Source of the DNA: Diplonema papillatum
Lineage: Eukaryota; Euglenozoa; Diplonemea; Diplonemida; Diplonemidae
DNA: 64,000 bases
NCBI GenBank assembly: GCA_030068145.1
Contig: JAPJBO010001096.1
Span: forward strand, 1 to 64,000
Reading direction: 5' to 3'
Position numbers and translations under genes: made by a program. Below, in pieces: positions 10,245 to 23,800 of this stretch (positions are counted from its first letter, which is position 1; each line of letters starts with the position of its first letter). Below the pieces are notes generated by a model. The model did not search any database. It was given only the letters and a program-made list of their open reading frames with translations, and was not told the DNA's origin.

Positions 10245-11655
10245 AAGATGCAGACGGTCGGAGGGACGACCCCTCAATACAAACATACCTGTCACACGCG
10301 TGGTTAACTAACGTTAATGTGAAAGTGTACCCAGCACAAGTGTGTACTATTCTAAACGTACTAAGTACGTCGAGGCTATTTCTGTTCGCTGCCTCAGCAG
10401 TGTTGCTATTGGGCAAAGTGCGTACCTGCTGCCATCCTCAGATGTGGACTCGGGTAAAAGCCTTGAATTGCCCGGAGAACCTGTTGCAGCATCTGACGGC
10501 CCCGCCAGGCAACCAATTGTCACTCTCGAACACTGTTCGATTCCAATTCCGTTTCGGCTTTCTGTGGTCCACCAGCATTCGTAGAGGGTGATCGGTTAGT
10601 AAGCCGGTCCGACTCCGTACTGATAGACAAGAACCCCGATTCGCACAAAAGAATGAACACCGGAAACAAAGACACCTGCACAACACTCTCTCATGTGTGA
10701 AACTTCTCTTGAATCTCCGGGGTATTGGAGTCTCCGGGGTGACTTTCGGCAACAGGGACACCCTTTAAGCGCACACGCGGGTGGAGTATCGGTGCGTACA
10801 TTGTTGTCGACTGTTGCTTGGTTTCGGCTGTTTCACACTCAGTCACCCTCCTCAACCTTTTCTGCTGGAGCTCTCTCTCTCGTTTCGTGTGAAGGACCAA
10901 AATCTATGCAGCGAACGTAGGGCACACGGGGACAGGGCTGTCCCGTGTCGTAAGAACTCGGCTGCGTAAAAAGTTGTCCCGACATGCCTTGTCGTTAGGC
11001 TGTCCTTCCTGCAGACGCACTGAGAGTGAAACTTGGTACAGGACTCGAAGCTGCGATCCAGCCGTCCGCCGACCATGCTTGGTGCTTGCACCCAGGAGTT
11101 TGGGGCACAGACCAAGCTCATTCATCAGTGCACTGGGAGAGTTTGCCACATCCTCGGTTAAGATGTGCCGCCTGTCCCGAGACACAGAGCCGACAGCTAG
11201 CACCGCAAGACGAAAACAGAGGTCTAAAGCCCCCCCCAAATGATCCCGCTCAACCCACCCTTCGGAAAGGGGTTGTAGGCCCCCAAAACAGCGTGTCGGC
11301 AAGCTCAAGCTGGTGAAAGTGACAACGTACCAACTGCCCTATCTTTCGCTTCAGACGATACCCGCTTTGAGCCGTGGAATTCAACACACCAACATACTCT
11401 ACCACACTCAGAGTAAGAAGCAGCATTCCGCCACCGCAAAAGGCAGAGAAACACGCACCCACAAAAAAACATTTTGAAACTCTGAAAAATTGGCCGACCC
11501 GCGAAAAGGAGGAAACGTATCTCAGCTCAACAGAGCCCCGCGCGCTCCTCTCGTCCGGACGCTCTTCCCGCGCTTCAGCCGGGGTCCGACCTTCGTTGTT
11601 TCGTGCGTGCCTGCCGTCCGGGAAGAAACCCCGCCCGTTTTAGAAGATCGGCACC
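10245..11655. other. Intergenic region before the RIIa/IQ gene
   Basis: No domain-bearing ORF. The bases at about 11175-11330 match dispersed repeats at 21460-21720 and 31285-31465 (shared ACCGCAAGACGAAAACAGA and GGTGAAAGTG). The stretch just before 11656 presumably holds the promoter and 5' leader of the next gene, but I see no TATA box or other defined element. Confidence 0.45.
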
Positions 11656-11832
11656 ATGGCCACAGAAGAGCAGAAGGCGTACCTGCGGAAGCACGACGTC
11701 GCGATCATCCTCGACGCCGCGGTCAGGGAGCTGCTCGAGGAGAAGCCGAGCGCTCCGTTCGACTTCGTGGTGCAGAAGCTGCAGGAGCACCTTGCTAAGT
11801 CGTCTCCGGGCGAGGAGAAGACGAAGGAAGAG
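11656..11832 (+). CDS. RIIa/IQ gene exon 1: docking domain
   Basis: 59 codons, containing the whole RIIa-like four-helix-bundle half-domain. It ends GAG|GTATTT, phase 0. Confidence 0.85.
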
Positions 11833-14800
11833 GTATTTTCGTTGTCTTGTTCCTTCACTCCGCGACGAAGAACAAGGCGCACAACCAGGGGATTAGCTTC
11901 TATATCCACATTTGGACTGTCAGTCCATATTTGGTGAGGCTAATTCTTTTTGCCCGCCGCACATATGGGGGATAGGCTTTTTTGTGTTAACAATGCATTG
12001 TTGGTACTAAAAATTAGTAGTTGGCAGCGTACTACATGAAACTTACCAAAGCAGGTGAGTTCAACAAAAGAAAGCGCCATAGGGACGACGTTTTTGGAAT
12101 ACCGACGGACATTGTCCGTCGAAAATGGGGGGGGGGGGGGGGGGGGGGGTACCCACCCCCCCCCCCAGAAATCCAGAGAATTTGTTTTCTAACCTACCCA
12201 TTTTTTCCCCGCGCAGCGGGGGAGATTTTTTTGAGGGCTTTTATACTGGAGTTTTTCTTGGCCCCGCGCAGCGGTTTTTTTTTGAGGTTTTTGTGGTGGG
12301 CGCAACCATGCGCAACTATGCGCAACTATGCGGAACGACCCGAAAGTATGCGGAACAGCCCAAAACAACTATGCGCAACTATGCGCAAGTATGCGGAACG
12401 ACCCGAAAGTATGCGGAACAACCCAAAAGGAACAGCCCAAAACAACTATGCGCAACTATGCGCAACTATGCGGAACGACCCGAAAGTATGCGGAACAGCC
12501 CAAAACAACTATGCGCAACTATGCGCAAGTATGCGGAACGACCCGAAAGTATGCGGAACAACCCAAAAGGAACAGCCCAAAACAACTATGCGCAACTATG
12601 CGCAACTATGCGGAACGACCCGAAAGTATGCGGAACAGCCCAAAACAACTATGCGCAAGTATGCGGAACGACCCGAAAGTATGCGGAACAGCCCAAAACA
12701 ACTATGCGCAACTATGCGCAAGTATGCGGAACGACCCGAAAGTATGCGGAACAACCCAAAAGGAACAGCCCAAAACAACTATGCGCAACTATGCGCAACT
12801 ATGCGGAACGACCCGAAAGTATGCGGAACAGCCCAAAACAACTATGCGCAACTATGCGCAACTATGCGGAACGACCCGAAAGTATGCGGAACAGCCCAAA
12901 ACAACTATGCGCAACTATGCGCAACTATGCGGAACGACCCGAAAGTATGCGGAACAGCCCAAAACAACTATGCGCAACTATGCGCAACTATGCGGAACGA
13001 CCCGAAAGTATGCGGAACAGCCCAAAACAACTATGCGCAACTATGCGCAACTATGCGCAAGTATGCGGAACGACCCGAAAGTATGCGGAACAGCCCAAAT
13101 AGCTATGCGGTGGACTTACAGGGGTTCCTGTATGCTCCTAGCATACAGCCTGTATGCTACAGCATACAGCCTGTATGCTACAGCATACAGCCGTAAGCTG
13201 TAACGTTCAAGTTCTAGTAGATTCCAGTGAGTAGCGACCGGAAACGTGGAAAAAAGAAAAGGGGAAAGCGCACCGATACGACATTTGTGAGCAAAACATT
13301 CGAAAGCAAGACCCTGTTCAGGTCTTTCACTGCGCGTTGTGCACTTCACGGACGTGCTTGTCGCGGGCTGTTTGCGATGGTAACCTTTCATAACACAACG
13401 GGCAGCAGTTCGGGGTGAGCTCTCCCTTGTGGTTGGAGAAGTAATGCTGTGATATATTTCCCCCCTTCCATTCGGAGTCGAAGCAGCTACGTCGAGTATT
13501 TTCCCTCGAACCTCAAGCGCCCATGTAGACCACAAGTATTTTCTCTGAGGCCGAAAATGGAGCGTATGCCCTGCCTGAAGGTCTAGAAGTGGGAGGCTGG
13601 TGACATGCTGGTAGTATGAGAGTCACTGGCATGCTGATGAGTACCACACACATCTATCTCCTTTGCCAACGCTAAAAACGAAGTTACACGGATGCGCAAC
13701 CACATGTGACAGTAAACAGGAAAGTAAAAGCGACACAAAGTACGAAAAGGAATGAAAACACACTGCCCAGGCCCTGCTCTAACAGCACAAAAGGAAACCC
13801 CCCCCCCTTGCCCTCCCGCCTCACAAGTCAAACGGAGACTTCCAAAAAACCGACCGCTTACTACAAGAAACAGTCTAAAAAAAAGGCACTGCACCATCAC
13901 CCAGGCCCCCGCCAAAGTGCAATCCGAGGCACCCAGGGCCCAGCATTGTCGTGAAGATCGTCGCGTCGCGCTGTGTTGAGTCCTTTCCTGATTGAGGACG
14001 CAAAAAACCGTCAGCGGTCCAAATTTGGAAAAAAAAAAGGCCGGCGACCAAGCTAATGCACAGCAGGGAAAAACTCATAGTGAAAGTTGTCCGAGCAAAT
14101 ATTCATTCTCGTCAAAACTTGTAAGAACACACCCCCTAATCTATGGTGAGATCTTGGTGTCGGTCACAAATGGTTACGAACCTGACCTGCCAAAGTAAGC
14201 AAGTAAAGTGAAGTGCACACGAAAGAAGCCATGCATGCCCCCCCAAACCCACCCAGTACGTATTAATTACTTTCCAATATCCCATTCGACGAAGGTCACT
14301 CGGAGACTCTAAAATCCCGGATTCTCAAGCGAACTATAACTCTAAAACAGTACGCGATGTCGGTCACAAATGGTTACGAACCTGACTTGCCAAAGTAAGC
14401 AAGTAAAGTAAAGAGCACACGAAAGAAGCCATGCATGCCCCCCCAAACCCACCCAGTACGTATTAATTACTTTCCAATAACCCATTCGACGATGTCCACT
14501 CGGAGACTCTAAATCCCGGATTCTCAAGCGAACTATATCTCTAAAACAGTACGTGGTGTCGGTCACAAACAGTGCCGGGCGTGGCTAGCCACTTACTCAT
14601 AATGAAGGTGTCCTCGCGAACTTTCACTCGAGAAGAAGAAGAAGAAAAAGAAAAAGAGAAAGAAAAACTTTCACTCTAAAAAGGCCGCTCCTGGTCCAGG
14701 AACGTGACGGTCAACCACAGCTTGCAAAGCTTGAGTCGGAGGCAGCACAGTGCTACAACCCCGTCCGCTCTGCCCTGTGGCTGAACGTCTCGACGAGCTT

Positions 14801-17800
14801 GTGTTCAGCGCAAGCGCCAAGCCCCAAGGTGCGCCACGCCTTGATGCTTTAGTTTGGGAAATCGGTAGCCACTTGACCCGTAGGCCCGTGGCTCTGCAGT
14901 ACCGCCGAACACGTGAAGCTTGGCTCCCGTGTAGCAGGCTTTCCCTGGCACCTAACTTTCACTCGAAAAAAGTAGTCGTTGTCGGTCACAAACAGTGCCG
15001 AATAGGGCTAGCCACAACCCATAACGACAACGTACACCAAAGTACATCGGTGCTAGGACCCACCCTTAGCGAGTCTAAAGGAAACCTTGTTGCGCAGCCC
15101 GGCGTTTTGTGCAAACCCGAACCTTTTTACCCAGTCCGGCGTTTGTGAAAACCGAACCTTTTTACCCAGTCCGGCGTTTTGTGCAAACCCGAACCTTTTT
15201 ACCCAGTCCGGCGTTTGTGAAAACCGAACCTTTTTACCCAGTCCGGCGTTTTGTGCAAACCCGAACCTTTTTACCCAGTCCGGCGTTTTGTGCAAACCCG
15301 AACCTTTTTACCCAGTCCGGCGTTTTGTGAAAACCCGAACCTTTTTACCCAGTCCGGCGTTTGTGCAAACCTCCGAGACAGAGTCCGAGCGCTTTCGAAA
15401 AACACCAATCTGTACGCCCGCACGGGATCGTCGGAAACAGGAAGCACAAAACCGCTCAACCCAACACAGGAAAAAGTCGCGTCAAGCGGCGAGAAACCCG
15501 ACGCCGCAACCGACGCCGCCGGCGCCAGCAAAGATGCCGAACCCGAGGTGATCGACCTCTCTACACTCGACCAAGAGGACCGCCAGAAGATCATAAAAAT
15601 CCAGGTATCCATCATACCTCCTTCATACCGAAAACAGGGCTCCCTCAGTGCGTCGAGCCCGCAGTTGTACGGATGCGCATCCATCTAACAGTGACAGGAA
15701 ACAGAAGAAAAGCAAGAAGGCACACATCTAACGGTGACCGTAAACAGAAGAGCAAGATCGAAACGGATTGCTCATACACCTCCCAGGCTCTGCTCTAACA
15801 GCACAAAAGGAAACCCCCCCCCCCCCCCGCTTCCATTGGCACCGCAGAACATAGCCATCTCGCACAAACCCTTTTGGGACCTAGGTGCAGGGACTGGGAG
15901 AGCTTTCCGTCTTTGTTTCTTCTGCCACAGAGCTTGATCAGTCAGTTGTCGCTTGAACTATTACTTTTTGCGAGTATTGGGTTGTATACATACTTTTCTC
16001 AGCCAATTGTATGCGAGACTAGAATACGTATGTACTTGTCATATGACAAGTACCTATATACTTCATGCATTGTACTTGTCATTGTACTTGTCATACGCAT
16101 GACAAGTACGTGGTGCAGTGATCATGGCAAACGTTGAACGTTTGACAAACGTTTGCGTTTGCAAAATTTATGTCAAACGTGTATCAAACGTGAGTGCACA
16201 AGTCAAACTGAGACTTCAAAAAACCGACCGCTTACTACAAGAAACAGTCTAGAAAAGTAAGTGGAGGACTCAATAATACTCCCCGAATCTGGCGAGATGT
16301 TGGTGTTGGTCATAAATTGTTACGAACCTGGCTTGCCAAAGCAAGCACGTATTGTGTACACGAAAGAAGCCGTGGATGCCCCAACCCCCTCGGTACGTAT
16401 TAGCTTTAAAAGAACCCATTCAACGAAGGTCACCCGAAGACTCTAAAGTGCGAGAACTTTAACTCTAAATGCAAATGCACAGAAGCACATCTGCAAGTGA
16501 CACTGCGCAAAAGCACGGGTACATCTAAACAGGAAACCAAGAGTGACTCAAGTTAATGAGAACCTGTAAACTTGCCCGCCCACCCATTCATGCCGATACG
16601 GGCTACATGGCGACCCCTGCTCAACATGCTGTGCAAGAAGCCGTGCATGCTAATCCATGTGGTTCATGTACTCAAAAGAACTCAATGCTCAACATGTGGC
16701 GGCCGAGGGCCACATTCATTGCGAATGTGTTCGTGGTGTCGGTCACAGGAGTCTTTTTGCTAGCCAAAGAGAATGAAAGAGTGAAAGAGTACGTACAGTA
16801 GTGAGTAGAGAACAGAACGAGTGTAAAAGAATGGAGGTAGCACGAACTACCAGACCAGCGGAGGCCACCGCAAAAAAGAAGCACCAACAACAGCGACCCA
16901 CCCATTCATGCATGCCAAGACTCCTGACTTAACTTACAAAAGACTCCACTCCTCTCGCACGTCAATCAATCTTACAAATACCCGCTTTTAAACTCGAGGA
17001 ACAGTCTAACATGACAATGAAAGCGAGCCCGGTTGTGAAACTGGCTGCGAAGCAAGCAAAGCATGCACTAAAGAAGCCCCCCCCAATCTCAGTCTAGATG
17101 AATGCGTCACGTACTCTCGGATTCATCGGCCCACGATTAGCATCGGCAAACTTCCAATTGCACTTCCACATCGAGGAGGGCCGCGCCAGAAGCCCGCGTC
17201 GAAGCTTCGAGCAGTATCATACCCAGTTTAACTGGAGTGCCCTTTCCTGCGGGCTACAAGGGAACCTAGCCAGGTACCGCACACCCCATTGGTGTGGGTT
17301 TGTGAGCTCGGCACGGGGCCCATCTGGTGAGAAATAACACTTAGAAGTTGTTTTGGGGGTGATCCTGGGCCCAGCAATACCCGGGGTTGACTAACATTTT
17401 TTTTTTTTGGCTGATGAAGTGCAAAGGGGGGTGGGGGGTTTTGGCATTTACCCATATATGCTTCAAAATAACCCATTTGACGAAGGCCGGAGATTCTGAA
17501 ACCCCGGATTCTCACAACTCCAAAAAAACTGCATTCTTTCACTGTACCCAACTCTTTCAACCCCCCTACCCAAGACTCACTTCGGTCAACCGGAGACTTC
17601 AAAATACCGGCCTTCTAATCCACGGTAAAACCCCGCACCCACAACCCTCACTTGCTCGAAGAGAACCCATTCAACAAAGGCCACCCGGAGACTCTAGAAT
17701 ACCGGGTTCTCAAGCGAACTTTAACTCTAAAATCACCACATCCTTTCAGGCGCAGTACCGTGGCGTCAAGGCTCGTGGAGAAGTGGCGAAGCTGAAGGAC

Positions 17801-20800
17801 AGCCAGCCAGCGGCTGAGGCGAAAGAGAAAGGAGAACCGCCCGCCGCAGAAGCAGCGGCGGCAGTGGCACCCGCCGGCGATGACGGGAAGGCGGAGGGCG
17901 GGGAAGAAGTCGTCGACCTCAGCACCTGGAGCAAGGAGGACAAGGAGAGCCTGGTCAAGATTCAGGTCTGATTCCTTCATCGAGAACCGTTTTCTTTTTG
18001 AAAGTATGCCAATACTGCAGGGAATAGTTGACTAGACCTCTTGAGTTTGTGCTGACCACGAATTGGGGAGTCGGGAGAACCTACAAAGCCAAAAGCAGGA
18101 CCGACCCCCCCCCGTTCGTGAGAAAAAGCGAAGAATAAAAACACCTTCTTTTTTCCATCTATCTTTGTCAAGAGCTGCAACTCAACTATTCTTTTTTTTT
18201 GCGACTACCAATTTCTGCTTCCCTGGAGACAGTATTTGTTATCTTTTTGCATTCAGCACCTGGTACCAGGGAAAGCCTGCTACACGGGAGCCAAGCTTCA
18301 CGTGTTCGGCGGTACTGCAGAGCCACGGGCCTACGGGTCAAGTGGCTACCGATTTCCCAAACTAAAGCATCAAGGCGTGGCGCACCTTGGGGCTTGGCGC
18401 TTGCGCTGAACACAAGCTCGTCGAGACGGTCAGCCACAGGGCAAAGCGGACGGGGTTGTGGCACTGTGCTGCCTCCGACTCAAGCTTTGCAAGCTGTGGT
18501 TGACCGTCACGTTCCTGGACCAGGAACGGCCTTTTTCTTTTTCTTTTCTCTTTTTTCTTTTTCTTCTTCTTCTTCTTCTTCTCTTTGTATTTAGCACCTG
18601 CTTTGTAGGAAATACTTGAGGAGGCTGCCAGCTGTCACCCCCGTCACTCCCGAGAAAAACGCCAGGCTTGGAAAGAAGTGCTCGCCAAAACCTGCCAGAC
18701 AAAGAACCGAAGGGATCCCAAGTGCTGTAACTACCGACGTGTTGAACGGAAGGTCATGCGGGTCTACCCCTACACGACAAGACACACAACAGGCACAACA
18801 GGTCAAAGTCGTGAGTGAGAAAACAACACACGGTGGTACAAGCGAAGAACAAATCAGGTTGTGTTTGTATTGTATTTGCCCCATCTACCTCCATATTTGC
18901 TACCTTCCATTCGGAGTCAAAGCAGCTACGTCGAAGTGTCCGAACTCCAGCACGGGTTGTAAAACGCTCAGAAAGAGCGCTGCCAAGCAGGTGCCGTATT
19001 GCATGCCCGTCAAGGTTCATGACAGGTACTGTGACCGCTACTCATCTGCGAGAAGAGGGGGGTCAAGCCCCCTCGTTCAAAGCGTCGTGATACGGCTGCG
19101 CAGCCAAAGGCTAATGCCTGCGTCAGTTCGAACACCGATCGCGAGATGCATCCCCGCCCCCCAACAGCCAGTGTTTCTCCTGCGATGGGCTAACCTGTTA
19201 ATCACAATAAAAAGTTCTAAACCACAATAAACGCTAAAAAGGAATTTCAAGCGAACTTTAACTCTAAAATCGCGAACACTTGGCTCTAGTTTTTGCCCCA
19301 GCGAAAACACATTCTGGTGGAAACATGAAAAGGATCTATTGCAAAGGTACGTCTTAAACACAAAGACACGTCATAAACCTCCACGTTCCGAATACAAGGC
19401 GTGTCGATTGTGGAGTCGTGCAGGGACCCTTCACAAAGTACCCATCTACGGTCATGTAAATACATGATGACATCCCATTTTCAGCACGCGAACAACACGT
19501 GCCATTTTTTTTTGGACGTAAACTGCTGAGAAAGAAGATTATCAAGCAGGTGCCGTATTGCATGCCCGTCAAGGTTCATGACAGGTACTGTGACCGCTAC
19601 TCATCTGCGAGAAGAGGGGGGTCAAACCCCCTCGTTCAAAGCGTCGTGATACGGCTGCGCAGCCGAAGGCTAATGCCTGCGTCAGTTCGAACACCGATCG
19701 CGAGATGCATCCCCGCCCCCCAACAGTCCAGTGATTCTCCTGCGATCGGCCAACCTCAGGGGTTAACACACAATAAAAACGCGAACACTGGCTTAGTTTT
19801 TGCCCAAGAAAGCACAGCACTCTGGTGAAAACATGAAAAGGATCTTTTGCAAAGGCACGTCTTAAACACAAAGACACGTCATAAACTTCCACGTTCCGAA
19901 TACAAGGCGTGTCGATTGTGGAGTCGTGCAGGGACCCTTCACAAAGTACTCCATCTACGGTCATGTAAACACATGATACCGTCCCATTTTCAGCACGCGA
20001 ACAGCACGTGCCATTTTTTTGGACGTAAACTGCTGAGAAAGAAGATTATCAAGCAGGTGCCGTATTACATGCCCGTCAAGGTTCATGACAGGTACTGTGA
20101 CCGCTACTCATCTGCGAGAAGAGGGGGGTCAAGCCCCCTCGTTCAAAGCGTCGTGATACGGCTGCGCAGCCGAAGGCTAATGCCTGCGTCAGTTCGAACA
20201 CCGATCGCGAGATACATCACCTCCCCCCAGCAGCCCAGTGATTCCCCTGCACGGGCAGTCCGTAGGGGCACTGCATAACGTGAACACTGACTTAGTTTTT
20301 GCCCAGGCAAAACGCACAGCATTCTGGTGAACACGAAAAGAAGTTTTTGCAAAGGCACGTCTTAAACACAAAGACACAAACCCCCACGTTCCGAATACAA
20401 GACGTGTCGATTGTGAGATTGTGTCTTCTACGGTCATGTTAGCACTTGCCGCCATCCCATTTTCAGCACGCGAACAGCACGTGCCATTTTCTTGGACGTA
20501 AACTGCTGAGAAAGAAGATTATCAAGCAGGTGCCGTATTGCATGCCCGTCAAGGTTCATGACAGGTACTGTGACCGCTACTCATCTGCGAGAAGAGGGGG
20601 GTCAAGCCCCCTCGTTCAAAGCGTCGTGATACGGCTGCGCAGCCAAAGGCTAATGCCCGCGTCAGTTCGAACACCGATCGCGAGATGCATCCCCCCACGA
20701 GTTCAGTCATTCTCCTGCGCTCGACAACCTGGAGGTTCTGAGGCACATACACGTGGGCCAAAGCAAGAGCGCTATCGTCCATGGAAATACGCATCGCCGC

Positions 20801-23800
20801 CGTGTGAATCCACCCACTGCGCTCTGCAGGACTTGGGTTCCATATGTGTTAGACGCCTAAAAAAAAACATGCGTGACGCGTGGATTGTACGGGTTTTGAG
20901 AAGCTGCGTGGTACGTGCTCAGGGGCGGTGCCTAGGTCCATCCAGGGGTATAGGCGAAGGAGACGCGAAGCGCAACTTTCACAGCACGCTTTGTTCGAAG
21001 ATCAGTGGCGTGAGGGGACCCGAAGCTTGTAGTGGGTTTTCCTGTGTTGGGCAGCAAAGGTTAGGGAATTGATCAGCCGGTAGCAAGACCCGGTCATTGG
21101 CTTAGCCGTTTCAGTAGGCAGCCTTCGAGGTTAACCGGCCTGGGCATGGTCTGATTAAGATCAGGAATAGCTTAGCCGTTTCAATAGCCAGCCCTTCTAG
21201 GCTGGCTGTTCGGAAGGGATCGATCGGTCATATGACAGGAGGGCTTTCCGCAGGCTCCTACCAGTGTGACACAAGCACTGACCGGGTCCCCGAACTGAAC
21301 ACACGCACCCAGGCCACTTCCCCGTGCGAGCGAGTCTCGGAAGAGGACTCAGTGGCGACTGCCGACCACGACCGGTGACCAGGAGTTTGGAACAGCTAGT
21401 CGGGCCAAGCTCATTGCACGCCACATCCTCGGGTGAGATGTGCCGCCTGTGAAAACTCTCAGCTGTTGCACGGGGCCAAAACCCCCGTGCAGCTAACACC
21501 GCAAGATGAAAACAGAAGTCTTGAGCCGAGCGCCGGATGGAGAAGCTGACAGCCCCCCACGCTCTATCCGTAAATCCGCAAAAAGATTTCTAACGTTTCC
21601 TTATCCCTCAAAACCAGCACCAACAACAACGACCCACGCTCTATCCGTCCCCCGAAGGATCCCACCCTTCGGAGAGGAGTCACAGGACCCAAAATCAAAG
21701 CCGACTGGTGAAAGTGACAAGTGGGCTATAATTCGATTCAGACGTTACCCACTCAAAGGCCTGAACTTAAACACGCACACAGGCTCGTTACCGAGGCGTG
21801 AAGGGAAGAGAGAAGGCCGAAAAGGTTTGCCTCGCTTGTAATCTCTGGCTGACCTCTCTTTGTTTGTATTAACCCTATTCCGTATCCGACCGTATGTATG
21901 TCCGGCTTTATTCGGGGGGCCTCAGTGGTGCAAGCACCACGCGCTCTTCAAACCCAAGAGACATTTTTCCCCCGACTGAAAATCCCCATCCAAAGGACCC
22001 ACTGATGAGCTCTAAGGATTGGTCTGCGTTCAAGAGCGAAACATGAGACGAAGAACGAGGTTCACACAACACCGCGGTGAAAAAAAACACAGGGGGCTAG
22101 TCCCTCAAGGTTTCATACCCCACTTTGGGAGCCGTACACTCACCTTTTTACCTCTTTCTATTTTGCATCCCTTTCCTAGACGACATCTTCCTCGAAGAAG
22201 ACTTGATGCTAGCATCAACCACATGAGAGGCAGTGCTCTGCCTAAACATTAAACTAAGATTTTTCCCGCGCAGACCAAGCAGGACGCGCCGGAGGGAGAG
22301 CCCAGCAAAAAAGCGGAAGGCGCGCAGAACGCCGGCGAAAAGCAAGAGACCGCCGGCGGCGCAGGCAAGGAGGCGGAATAAGCCGATTCGAAGAACCGCA
22401 GAAGCAGCGGAGTCACCCGAGAAGACCGACACGCCGAAGGAAGAGGCAAAGGCGGAACCAACGAAGGAAGAGGCAAAGGCGGAAGCAACGAAGGAAGAGG
22501 CAAAGGCGGAAGCAAAGAGGCAAAGGCGGAACCAACGAAGGAAGAGGCAAAGGCGGAAGCAACGAAGGAAGAGGCAAAGGCGGAACCAACGAAGGAAGAG
22601 GCAAAGGCGGAACCAACGAAGGAAGAGGCAAAGGCGGAACCAACGAAGGAAGAGGCAAAGGCGGAACCAACGAAGGAAGAGGCAAAGGCGGAACAACGAA
22701 GGAAGAGGCAAAGGCGGAAGCAACGAAGGAAGAGGCAAAGGCGGAAGCAAAGAGGCAAAGGCGGAACCAACGAAGGAAGAGGCAAAGGCGGAACCAACGA
22801 AGGAAGAGGCAAAGGCGGAAGCAACGAAGGAAGAGGCAAAGGCGGAACCAACGAAGGAAGAGGCAAAGGCGGAACCAACGAAGGAAGAGGCAAAGGCGGA
22901 AGCAACGAAGGAAGAGGCAAAGGCGGAACCAACGAAGGAAGAGGCAAAGGCGGAACAACGAAGGAAGAGGCAAAGGCGGAAGCAACGAAGGAAGAGGCAA
23001 AGGCGGAAGCAAAGAGGCAAAGGCGGAACCAACGAAGGAAGAGGCAAAGGCGGAACCAACGAAGGAAGAGGCAAAGGCGGAACCAACGAAGGAAGAGGCA
23101 AAGGCGGAAGCAACGAAGGAAGAGGCAAAGGCGGAACCAACGAAGGAAGAGGCAAAGGCGGAACCAACGAAGGAAGAGGCAAAGGCGGAACCAACGAAGG
23201 AAGAGGCAAAGGCGGAAGCAACGAAGGAAGAGGCAAAGGCGGAAGCAACGAAGGAAGAGGCAAAGGCGGAACCAACGAAGGAAGAGGCAAAGGCGGAACC
23301 AACGAAGGAAGAGGCAAAGGCGGAACCAACGAAGGAAGAGGCAAAGGCGGAACCAACGAAGGAAGAGGCAAAGGCGGAACCAACGAAGGAAGAGGCAAAG
23401 GCGGAACCAACGAAGGAAGAGGCAAAGGCGGAACAACGAAGGAAGAGGCAAAGGCGGAAGCAACGAAGGAAGAGGCAAAGGCGGAAGCAACGAAGGAAGA
23501 GGCAAAGGCGGAAGCAAAGAGGCAAAGGCGGAACCAACGAAGGAAGAGGCAAAGGCGGAACCAACGAAGGAAGAGGCAAAGGCGGAAGCAACGAAGGAAG
23601 AGGCAAAGGCGGAACCAACGAAGGAAGAGGCAAAGGCGGAACCAACGAAGGAAGAGGCAAAGGCGGAACAACGAAGGAAGAGGCAAAGGCGGAAGCAACG
23701 AAGGAAGAGGCAAAGGCGGAAGCAACGAAGGAAGAGGCAAAGGCGGAACCAACGAAGGAAGAGGCAAAGGCGGAACCAACGAAGGAAGAGGCAAAGGCGG

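Larger units (their letters stand above)
15605..17749. other. Intron 2 of the RIIa/IQ gene
   Basis: No gene. It holds a poly-C-tailed repeat (15780-15830, also at 13770-13805 and 40205-40265), palindromes (16010-16115), intron-element copies (16295-16475, 17468-17520, 17662-17735), and at 16645-16700 a match to the 41.7-43.1 kb repeat family. Confidence 0.6.

Noticed and set aside
12021-13203. Plus-strand ORFs of 291-391 codons over the ATG-rich minisatellite
   Set aside because: All three frames are open because of repeat composition, and the array lies in an intron with no splice link to the exons.
18984-20700. Repeated ORFs (MPVKVHDRYCDRYSSARRGG) as a tandem gene family
   Set aside because: Each is under 210 codons, stops in spacer sequence and has no domain; the repeat is better seen as non-coding.
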